From Conidiobolus incongruus B7586 (taxonomy: Eukaryota; Entomophthoromycota; Entomophthoromycetes; Entomophthorales; Conidiobolaceae), in the NCBI GenBank assembly GCA_000697335.1, contig JNEM01012531.1, positions 1 through 32,356 of the forward strand: a stretch of DNA of 32,356 bases, given 5' to 3'. Shown here one piece after another: positions 1-9,662 of the stretch (its first letter is position 1; each line of letters starts with the position of its first letter). The notes under the pieces are model-generated. The model was not told the origin of the DNA. It saw only the letters and a list, made by a program, of their open reading frames with translations, and made no database searches. The position numbers and the translations under genes were made by a program.

Positions 1-780
1 AATTTAATAGAATTAATATATTATAGTAATATAATATGATAATTTTACTTATTATTAAATAGAAAAACTTTTGAGTAAAATTTATAAAAAAATTAATTCA
101 GTTTAAGTTTATATTTTATTTCTATATTTTAATAAAAAATATAGCAAAATCTATATAATAAAGCAACTATAGTAAAAATAAATATAAAAATAATAATATT
201 ATTTCAAAGTTTAATAGGTTTTTTTAGCATTAGCTATTCAAGCTTTTTAAATTTTATTTAAATTATAAAGGACTTATATTTTTATTAAATAATTTAAGCT
301 TAAACTTTAATATATAAAATACTTATATAATTAACATTAAAATATTTTGATAATTCTATAGCTAAAATCAAAAGTTCTATTCTAATATATTATTTAACAT
401 TATTATTAATTGATAAAATAATAGTTAAAATTAGTTATCTAAATTTTAACAAGTTTTAAATAATTTCTCTAGTAATAAATAGTTAATTTAAATAATGCTT
501 TATTACCAAAATCTGCTTGTAAATTTTAAATAATTTTAAAAGAATTATAATCAAGTTTTATTAATATTAAAATAAAAGACTCTTGATGATCACTATTTGG
601 TTTAAGTATAATTAAACTAAACAATAAATTTTAAGTTAATTTATTAATCAAAAAAGTTACTATATATTTATATACTTATATAATTAAAAGCTATATATTT
701 AGCTATTTATTTTAAATATTTTTTATTATTTAAAACTAATAATATTTTTGAAAAATCCCAAATTAAAAAGTTTCCCATTT
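1..780 (-). repeat. Old AT-rich dispersed repeat, copy A (cut by window edge)
   Basis: Read on the minus strand, bases of about 255-700 match the plus strand at about 26900-27340 over more than 400 bases with small gaps. The best blocks are 541-630 against 26960-27040 and 308-354 against 27239-27285. Many mismatches are A/G or C/T. No intact reading frame remains, so I cannot name the family; the left end may lie outside the window. It is most simply an ancient transposable element flattened to AT-rich sequence. Confidence 0.6.
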
Positions 781-1229
781 TTTTCAAGTCCAAGGTAATA
801 TAAATGTTTTAAAATTAAATGATATTAAAGTAATAATAAATTGTTGGTTAAATAATTTCTAACATTGATTTCAGCATAATTAATATTTCATTGAAAGTAA
901 GAATTTCAATTCTATTGATACTGTAGCGAAATTATATTAACAATATTATTCAATAAAATATAATATCAGTTATAAGTTTTCATCTGTTATTTTATGATAT
1001 TATAGAATATTAAAATTATACAAAAACAGATATCCTTTGAAGTTAATGAATTGCTTAAAAATTTTTTGTATAAATTAGTAGTTAAAAATAATTACTGGTT
1101 GTAGCTATATTGTAACGAAACAAAATTGATATTAACCAATTAAAATTAAATATGGCTCAAGGCCATATATGAAACCAATGAATTTGAAATGATTGATTCG
1201 ATATATAGAATCAAAGTATGCCAGCTTTA
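781..1229. other. AT-rich intergenic DNA, nothing recognised
   Basis: I see no gene, RNA or clear repeat here. The part next to 1230 should hold the 3' untranslated region and polyadenylation signals of the minus-strand Nudix gene, but AATAAA-like strings are too common in this AT-rich sequence to assign one. Confidence 0.4.
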
Positions 1230-2441
1230 TCATAATTTATTGTTCATTGAATTGTTTCTATAAATCAAATATTGACCATCTACAATTTTCAAATTAGAAA
1301 TTATTTTCATACTTTTTAAACTTCCTTTTGAAACGACGGATAATACACGATGATATGGAATATCTTTGTTAAGATTTAATTTGGTCTGAGATAATATGTC
1401 CTGGTTAACTTGATCATTAAGATCGAGATTATACTGAAAATCTCCTTGATAGATATGCAATATGTATGCATCATAATCTCCTGGAGGAATTCCTAAGGAT
1501 ATCGGATCTATTGCATCATTATCTATAATTTGATATTTAGGAATCATTGTAGGGGATGAATAAAGTGAAATTGTATTCAAATGTCTTTGCAATAATTCAA
1601 AACTCGAGAAGTGACTGGCCAGAATTGTTAGTGTATATAATTGAGGTGGGTAAAAAATAGCCGAATTTTCTTCAAAATTCAACCACTGATTAGGTGTTTT
1701 ATATTCTAAAGATGCGACCTCACGTTGGGAGCCAGCAGTGTTCGGCTGGTGGAAGATAATGGGACTTGATGCCAGGTAAGCGAACACGTAAACTTGATAG
1801 TTTTTTCGGATTATGTTCGTTGGCATCCATTCTGACACAAAGTAAAGTGCTTCCAAATCTGGTACAATATTAAAATAGCGGCACAATGCAATGAATTGGC
1901 TAGAATCATTTTCAATCTTCTCGCGCCATTCTCTTGCTTCATCATTGTTGAGGGTAACTTGTGGTCGTGTCAATAAAATTCCAGTTTCTTCAAACATCTC
2001 TCGAATAGCAGTAAGCTTGAGTGTGGTTAAAATATTATGGATATTTCTATTAACATTAGAATATATTAATCAAAAGTGTTCAATATGATTACTTATTGAT
2101 ACTATTTGAAAGTAGAAGATCTTTCCAGTATTTAATATCGTCAACTGTATCAACGACTCCACCTATATATTTATTCAATACAGATATATATCAAATCTCT
2201 TGAAATAATATTATCAATATACCTGGAAACACAGTTGCTGATTTAAAAGAACCAGTTTCTGATCTATTATCAGCTTATTAATAAAACTGTAGTTGAAATA
2301 GATTAAGTAGGGATACCTCTGCATCATCAATACATCGTAACCATTGTCATTATTATGTTTCTGTATTAACATAACTCTAATATTTATTCAATTATTTGAA
2401 ATTTATAAATACTAAAAATTCAAAAATTTACGAAGCTGCTA
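1230..2441 (-). CDS. NUDT19-like Nudix hydrolase, five exons
   Basis: This looks like a Nudix hydrolase of the NUDT19 (RP2) type; the family removes nucleoside diphosphate or cleaves CoA-type substrates, often in peroxisomes. Minus-strand exons are about 2432-2441 (5' end unresolved), 2317-2376, 2223-2263, 2093-2162 and 1230-2046, with introns of 55, 53, 58 and 46 bases or so. All junctions keep phase. Exons 2-4 carry the RLAAS-VMLIQ strand, VLMMQRSETGSF and the VFPGGVVD motif; exon 5 opens into REMFEETGIL, the catalytic end of a Nudix box with the two Glu metal ligands. The long insertion between FPGG and REMFEETG, and the downstream FIALCRYFNIVPDLEAL region, are typical of NUDT19 rather than of short Nudix enzymes. 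The C-terminal tripeptide NKL is a weak, non-canonical match to a peroxisomal PTS1 signal. The protein is about 330 residues plus an unknown start. The first coding exon and ATG were not found with confidence. Confidence 0.8.
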
Positions 2442-3044
2442 ATCTGACTATCAAAATTTAAAATTAATTATTAATTTGGACCATCATATTAAATATTTAC
2501 TTTGGATTTCGTTAGTATCAGATGTCATTTTTAATTAAAAAATTGTTATCCATTAAATTTCAAATTGACCCATAGACAGTCCCTTAAATATATCATTACA
2601 AGTTAATTTATCATAAGATAATAACTTTATGGGTTTGAGTTATGTAATATATGGGTATGTGTTGAATTATGCCTGGATTTAATAAATTTGTTAAATCATA
2701 TGAAAAATTATAACGTTATTTTAGGTTAAGTAAAATTATTTTTTGAAAAGTAGTATAATTTCAAATATTAAATAAAAATATAATACCATTTATGATCATC
2801 GAAATTATTTAAATTTTATCAATTTAAGTTTTTAAAATATTCCTAAATAGTTTAATAATAATTATTAAAAATTTTGAATAATCTATAGATTAAATTTTAA
2901 ACTTTGAAATTAAAGCATTAAATAATTAATTTCAAAATAACTCTATAACTATCATAAATAACTTTATTATTACAATTTACTTTCAATAATACGATGTCAT
3001 TTATAAATGAAATATTGAACATCCGCCATACCTAGATTCGTGAT
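2442..3044. other. Intergenic DNA between the two Nudix copies
   Basis: This stretch should hold the promoter and possibly a small first exon of the minus-strand Nudix gene at 1230-2441. A TACTAAC string lies near 2512-2518 on the minus strand and could be an intron branch site of that missing first intron, but no ATG-bearing exon is convincing. Nothing else is seen. Confidence 0.35.
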
Positions 3045-4155
3045 CTATTTAATACTCTTGACAAACTTATTATGAAATATGGTCAATAAATGATGATAAG
3101 GTACTTGATGACTTAGATCTCCGTCCATGTTCAGGATGAAATCCAAATGGAGGTGATCATCGTTATCATCGTATTGGAAATCGTTTGGATTGGTATGATG
3201 TATGAGAGCATCTCATTCTTCGGGGCGTATGTTTAGTTTTTCAAAGTCAATACTGTCTAATTAAATAGGCATTAATTTAGGTATCATTGAGGAGTAAAGA
3301 GATTTAGCTGGAGTGTTTAAGTCATGCTCTAATAAAATGAATGCGGGCAAGCTCTTGTCCAGAATGCAGCATTAATTGTACTGAAGTGAGAAAAAGATGA
3401 CTTATTCACTTCCTAGTTTTAGCTACTGCTTTGGTTTATTGTAAGCTAATTAGTTCGGTTCGCGTTGAGATCTTAGGGTGTTTGGCAGGCAAAAAGCAAT
3501 TGGTCGGGAAGCCTAGTAAGAAAAAAGTGCTAGACTTACGTTTAAATATTTTTGATGATATCCAGTATGATGGATGATGAGGTGCATCTAGATCTGGAAT
3601 AATATTATAACAACGACACAATGTGATAAATTGATAAGCGTCAGTTTCTGACTTTTCATGCCATTCAGTTATTTCACTATCTTTAAAGTAATCTCAAGTT
3701 GAGTAAACAAGGTTCCAGTCTCCTCAAATGTTTTACCATTACTATTAAAAATAGATCATGATATAAACATATATAAAATGGATTGCTTTTTAACCTTCTT
3801 AGATAAATAAAAATCTTTTTAATATTCATCATCATTAAATTTATCAACTGTCCCTATATATTCATCATGTAATATTGGAATTTGTTTTTATAACATAAAT
3901 AATTTCAAATGAATCAAAACATCTGGAATACAAGAACAGATTCGAATGAAGTATTTTCAGCCTTAATATTCAACTTTTAGTTACAATAAAAAGTATAAAA
4001 ATTATAATATTTTACCTCTTCATTATCAAAATATAATATCCATCATCTTTCTCGGGTTTTTGGATTAATATTGGCCTATACGCAGTCCATTTTTGAATAT
4101 CTATTCATTTTAAATAATTCGAAATATAAGTTACGAAGCTGCTAACCTTACTATA
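3045..4155 (-). pseudogene. Decayed tandem paralogue of the NUDT19-like gene
   Basis: Minus-strand fragments line up in order with the intact gene at 1230-2441. About 4135-4155 matches the first known exon (TTACGAAGCTGCTAA is shared around the donor). About 4030-4075 reads like the VMLIQ...GYDVLMMQR exon, about 3930-3960 like TGSFKSATVFPG, and about 3790-3850 like VVDTVDDIKYWKDLL. About 3430-3725 contains FEETGTLFTQ and CRCYNIIPDLDAP, against FEETGILLTR and CRYFNIVPDLEAL. About 3050-3230 matches the C-terminal part. Stop codons and frame shifts interrupt every part; for example the region after FEETG has an in-frame TAA, and the FPGG of the Nudix motif is lost. Exon order and intron places are kept, so this was a DNA-level tandem duplication, not a retrocopy. 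It probably has no protein product. Confidence 0.8.
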
Positions 4156-5547
4156 AATTTAAATATTTGAGTTAATCAAAAGTCAGTTGAATATATTATA
4201 TATTATTTCCCTTTTGATCTATCAATATCTGGTATTAGTTTTTCAATTTTTTATAAAATCTAGAATTCACCATACACATTTGCTCCTTTTATACTTTTTC
4301 ATTCTTGGTAAGATTAAGAGAATGTCATTCTTATTGTCACAATATTTTTGCCTTTAATATGTCCCTAAAATTAAGGCATAATCTTATCAATAAGATAATT
4401 TGGACCAAAATTAAGCATATGGCTATTATGATCACAAAAATACATTTTATTACTATGTATTTTGTATTAAATCTTAAATAATATAATGAAATTGATATCC
4501 ATTTATTAGAATTCTATTTAATACTTTTTTATAACTGTATTATTCTTCATTCTTAAAAAAATTGTCATATTTACATATACTTTGGCCAATTTTATGGTCG
4601 AAAATTACTCTCGAAACAATATTCCTTCAATGAAAATATTTTTTGTGCTTTGTTTGGATCATTTTATCGACTATTTTTAGCTTTGCTGATAATGGGAAAT
4701 GGATAAATTTTAATTTTATCATATTATATAATGATAATAATGAATCTAAAGCTCTGATGTATTTTTTCAATAATAATTAATTAGCCTAATATTATAAAAT
4801 AGTGTATTTTACAAATATTAAATCTCGTCATTAGCGTGTATTTTTAAATATTGAAAATATTTTATAAAATAGTATAGTTTAAATCTAATGTTTATCATAA
4901 TTCAAGCAAAGTAATATAGGAATTAATATAAATATTATAAATAATACACTTGCTTTAAAAAAATTTTATCTCTAAATTCTTTAAAATTAATTGAATAAAT
5001 ATCATTTTGATTAATTTGAGTTATTATTATATATTTTTATATTTTAATGTAACTATTTTGAATTCTCTTACAATAATAATTGATTATTTTGTTCTTAATT
5101 GAAAAAAGAATGAAAATCTTTATACAGTTCGCTATTTAAAAAGATTGGTTGAATATAGCTATAGCTATGTTGAAATATAAAAAGTATATTATATATTAGC
5201 CATTTATTTATCCTATTGTTTAATACATTTTTTATTCACCAATTTCCTGCTTTCAATATTTTGCAAATAATTAAATCCAATCCCATTAAAATTAAAACTC
5301 TTCAATTGTACATTAAAAATAATTTGGATCCCCTAATACATTCCCATTTTATTAATTTAATTCAAGATCATTAACATAAAATTAAATATCATTAATATCG
5401 TTCACATTGAAAATATATTTATACTGTGTAATCATTAAACCATTGTCATTATTTTTATTCTCAAAAATTTTATTTGGTAAAATATGAATCAAAATATATA
5501 AATTTATAAAATTAATTTTATTTTTAGTAAATAATTTGTACTGAATC
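4156..5547. other. AT-rich intergenic DNA upstream of the deacetylase
   Basis: About 1.4 kb without a recognisable gene. The last few hundred bases must contain the deacetylase promoter and 5' untranslated region, but I see no TATA box or operator that stands out against the AT-rich background. Confidence 0.4.
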
Positions 5548-8500
5548 ATGACCTTTAGTAAATCGAGAGTGGCTTATTGTTATGACGGTAAGTTTATTTT
5601 ATCAATATTTTCAGAATTGTCAATTTTTTACAAAAATTGAATTTCAAAAAATCTTAAATATTAATTTTAACTTACATCTTCATAATTATGTAATCGCTGA
5701 TTATTTTATAAATATTTAGAAAATATCGGCAATTATCACTATGGTCCAGGTCACCCTATGAAACCTCTGAGAGTCAAAATGTGCCACAATTTAGTTATGA
5801 ATTACGACCTCTTCCGCCATATGAATATCATTAATCATAAACCAGCAGAAAAAGAGAGAATTACGCAGTATCACAGCGAGGATTATATTAATTTTTTGGA
5901 GAAGATAAATCCTAGAAATACTAATCAATTTAGAAAGGAGCTGTCAAATTGTGAGTGAGTTTAATGTGTTTTTGGATGTTGTACTAATTGATAATTGTTT
6001 GAAATTAGTTAATGTTGGAGAGGATTGTCCTGTGTTTGAGGGTATTTATGATTATAATGCATTGGCTGCTGGTGGTACAATTGGTAAGTGTTATGCTTAT
6101 ATTCATTATTTTTGAGGTATTAATAAATCATTACTAGAGGCCGTTTCGCAGCTAAATCATAACAAAGCAGATATAGCAATCAATTGGTCAGGAGGTCTCC
6201 ACCACGCTAAACGCTGCGAGGCGAGTGGTTTCTGCTACGTTAATGACATTGTTCTTGGTATTTTAGAACTTTTGCGTTATCATCCCAAAGTTCTCTACAT
6301 CGATATCGACGTTCATCACGGCGACGGTGTTGAGGAAGCTTTCTTCGCTACAGATCGTGTTATGACCCTATCGTTCCACAAATTTGGTGAGTTCTTCCCA
6401 GGCACTGGAGATCTTAGAGTATTTTAATTTTTTGTGTTTATTTCATAATCATATTAACGATTATCGTTTAATAGGATATTGGTTATGGTGAAGGTAAATA
6501 TCACTCGATTAACGTCCCTTTAAGATCTGGTATCGATGATGCAACATTTCAAAGCATTTTTGAACCTGTAATTTTATATTAATATCGATAATTAAATGAG
6601 TCAGTTTTATTAATTGCTTTCTAGGTAACAAAAGCTTGTATTGATTGGTACAATCCATCCGTAATTGTACTACAATGTGGAGCCGATTCATTAGCTGGAG
6701 ATCGTCTAGGATGCTTTAATTTATCTGCAACTGGTAATAATATCTAATGTATTCCTATTATTCTATATAACTTAACTATAATTAAAACTTAGGGCATTCC
6801 AACTGTGTCAAATTTGTGAAATCTCTCAACCTTCCAATGCTTGTCCTGGGAGGTGGTGGTTACACTGTTCGTAATGTAGCAAAATGCTGGACTAAAGAAA
6901 CAGGTGTATTATTAGGCCAAGATTTAGATAATAGTATGTTAATTATTAATTTTGCATAATTTTTATATTAATAATATTGATTAGAATTACCTATAAATGA
7001 CTATTATGATTTCTACGGTCCTGAATATCAATTAGAAGTAGAACCGTTATCCATTGAAAATTTAAACACTCAATCCTATATTCAATCTATTACGTAATAA
7101 TAACTTTACATTTATTGAATGTATTACTCACTATTTAATAGAGAAAAAGTGATCAAAAATATTAAAAGATCTCAAAATAATCCTAATGTCCAGATGCAAG
7201 GTATATTAAATTGATGGTTTTTTATTGGGTTATTAATCGGAATATTAGAGGTGCCTGGTGATATGGTTGATAGAATGGATGTAGATGACGATGAGGATAA
7301 TCCAGACGTTCGAATTAATCGTAATTATCTATTCAAAAATTTTCTTAATATAATAATTAAATTATAAATAATTTAGAGAGATTAGCCAATTCACTAATTG
7401 CCCACGATAATGAATATTTTGGAGGTAAATATGATGCCAAGGAGAGAGACCACTCCGGTTATAATTTGGATTCTACACCTACGGGAAGTCGAGCAGACGC
7501 AGAATCTGACGACGATTCTCAGGCTTCCAACGCCAAGTCCGATACTCCTGCAGAGCGCCCAATTTCTAGAAGACCTACACTGGGAATGTCTGCTCAGTGG
7601 GATGCTTTCCACCCTGTACATCCCGCTCCAATCGTCGCACATTCTCCTAATTTGCAGGATACACCAAATACTCAGTCGCCAATTTTCTTTGTTGCATCAC
7701 CTCGAGAGAATAGAAATGGCCAATTAAACGGTATTCGCTACGAAGAATCTAATGATGTCAAATCTCCAGCTTCCGCTTCCAATGACATCAAATCTCCCAT
7801 CCCAATTTTAAATGATGTTAACTCTCCAGTTGCCACTTCCAGTGAAGGCAAATCCCTCATCGCAACTTCTAATAATATTAAGTCTCCTTCTGCCAATTCC
7901 AACAATGTTAATTCTCCAGCTGCTGATTCCAACGATGTCAAATCTCCAGTTGCTAATTCCAACAATGCCAAATCTCCAACTGCTAGCTCCAATGTCGAAG
8001 ATAATGAAAGACCCAAATCCAGTGGAAAAGGATCTCCATCACCTCCTACTCGTTCACCAACTCCCAAATCTCCCACTCTCAATTTCACTACTGCCAAATC
8101 TCCCATAATTGTACCCAGTACTACCAAATCTACTGCCTCTATTTCCAACGATATCAGATCTCCTACCGAAATTTCTAACCCTGAAAACATCAAACGAGTC
8201 AAATCCAGTCATAGTGGATCAAACACACCGCCTAAGCATTCTCCAATCCAGTCAACTGACGAATATCAAACCAACCAAGCTAGTATCAATTTGGAAAAAT
8301 ATTTGGAAGAAAAGCGCAAGCAAGTAAATTATGATGAGATTGACAAGGAGTTGGATTGGAGTATGGACGATGATAATGATAAGGACAAGGATAAAAAGCA
8401 GGATGATATTAATACCAGCGAAATTAACAACAATGATAATAATAACACAATTGAAGAAAAGAAGGATGATGAGATGGTTGATGTTAATACTAACGAAAAT

Positions 8501-8632
8501 AAGGAAGCGAATGATAATAATATCAACGAAATCCAAAAAGAGGATCAGGTTGTTCATAACAATGAAATCACAAAGGAGAGTGATAAAGTTGATGATCAAG
8601 TCAAAGATACCGACAAAATGGAAACTGACTAA
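5548..8632 (+). CDS. RPD3: Class I (Rpd3/HDAC1-type) histone deacetylase with long repeat tail
   Basis: Zinc-dependent lysine deacetylase acting on histone tails, normally the catalytic subunit of nuclear Sin3-type corepressor complexes. Exons: 5548-5587, 5720-5950, 6009-6083, 6138-6418, 6475-6567, 6625-6733, 6793-6933, 6985-7093, 7142-7200, 7249-7320, 7377-8632. All introns are GT-AG and phases close exactly to 2466 coding bases, 821 residues. The start gives [13 protein letters not shown], the usual short N-terminus. Active-site features are intact: HH at 137-138 (GGLHHAKR), zinc ligands D173 and H175 (DIDVHHGDG) and D261 ([10 protein letters not shown]), and the transition-state Tyr at 300 (GGGGYT). 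The catalytic part ends near residue 385. From about 404 on, one exon encodes a Ser/Pro/Asn-rich tail with KSP repeats (529-608) and then a very acidic, Lys/Asn-rich end ([11 protein letters not shown]). Yeast Rpd3 is about 433 residues, so this tail nearly doubles the protein. Most of the match is to class I; the symbol is by homology. Confidence 0.95.
7751..7990 (+). repeat. 30-bp minisatellite: eight KSP decapeptide repeats in the deacetylase
   Basis: Eight back-to-back 30-base units encode residues 529-608. Each reads roughly N-(D/N)-(V/I)-K-S-P followed by four small residues (for example [30 protein letters not shown]). Five units keep KSP, two have NSP and one has KSL. SP sites in a basic setting suit proline-directed kinases such as CDKs or MAP kinases. 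More SP/TP sites follow at 8040-8165 without strict period. Exact 30-base units imply growth by slippage or unequal exchange, so copy number may vary between strains. Confidence 0.9.
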
Positions 8633-8888
8633 ATCAATGCTATTCTATTTCAAGGATACTATTACATTATTCTGAACTATTCTTCGTTAATGGGGTTTAT
8701 TTATGACCTCATCAAATGATATCAATTATCAATTTATATTTATTACACTTTGATTTTAGATATTTTGGACATTTTTCACATTACATAATAGTTGATAATT
8801 ATGATAATATTAATAAAATTTCAAATTTAATTTCTGTTGAATATATAATTTTAATATTTGTAGAAAAATCAATATGCCATTTTTGATT
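8633..8888 (+). other. Deacetylase 3' untranslated region and spacer
   Basis: AT-rich sequence between the deacetylase stop and the retroelement target site. AATAAA occurs near 8812. The retroelement sits about 256 bases past the stop, in the same orientation, so its 5' LTR may lie in or close to the transcript end. Confidence 0.4.
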
Positions 8889-8893
8889 CATTC

Positions 8894-9291
8894 TGTTAAG
8901 AGACTAGTTCTCTAAATTCTTATATACACTTTCATATAATCCAATTAACTATAAATTATATGATTAATTTATACTTATGTAGTTAAATTAATTGTATAAA
9001 TAGTATTAAATTATCTAATAAACTAGGTTCCTCTTTTTCCTCTCAATTCTTACTATTTTTACTTTTACACTATTTCTAAAATTGAGACTATATTTTGTTG
9101 ATATTGTAGGATATTAGCACTACCTAATATAAATCTTAATATATTAGTGACTCATCCTAGTTTGAAGCTTAATTAAACTTTGTTTACACTTGCACACTAC
9201 AGCCACATTATATTACCATGTTCTGCACCACACTACTTTTATATTAAGTCTTCCTCTACACTATATTAGCTTAACTACCACTATACTTATA
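8894..9291 (+). repeat. 5' LTR of the chromovirus (398 bp)
   Basis: It begins TGTTAAGAGACTAG and aligns without gaps to 14548-14945. There are 18 differences in 398 bases, every one a transition. Part of it (9045-9291) is present a second time because of the tandem duplication at 9045-9662. I did not recognise a standard tRNA primer-binding site just downstream, so the priming mode is unknown. Confidence 0.92.
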
Positions 9292-9662
9292 TAGTAGCAG
9301 TGACAAAACTATTAAAAACCTACTAGATATTAATAACTATCTGTATCAAACCTAATTCTTACTATTTTTACTTTTACACTATTTCTAAAATTGAGACTAT
9401 ATTTTGTTGATATTGTAGGATATTAGCACTACCTAATATAAATCTTAATATATTAGTGACTCATCCTAGTTTGAAGCTTAATTAAACTTTGTTTACACTT
9501 GCACACTACAGCCACATTATATTACCATGTTCTGCACCACACTACTTTTATATTAAGTCTTCCTCTACACTATATTAGCTTAACTACCACTATACTTATA
9601 TAGTAGCAGTGACAAAACTATTAAAAACCTACTAGATATTAATAACTATCTGTATCAAACCT
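9045..9662 (+). repeat. Perfect 309-bp tandem duplication spanning the LTR/leader border
   Basis: Bases 9045-9353 and 9354-9662 appear identical. Each unit holds the last 247 bases of the 5' LTR plus 62 bases of leader. The unit starts with AATTCTTACTATTTTT and the base after the second unit starts AATTATTACTATTTT, so the duplication is bounded by a 15-base near-match. Both units carry the base states that mark the 5' LTR off from the 3' LTR, so the duplication came after that divergence. Confidence 0.93.

Noticed and set aside
5758-5958. A stand-alone 66-codon gene starting [11 protein letters not shown]
   Set aside because: It is the open part of deacetylase exon 2. The true start is at 5548, and splicing at 5950 removes the end of that frame.
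7394-8675. Many open frames of 65-154 codons on both strands over the last deacetylase exon
   Set aside because: They are other-frame shadows of a long intron-free exon with a 30-base repeat. Periodic sequence keeps several frames open.
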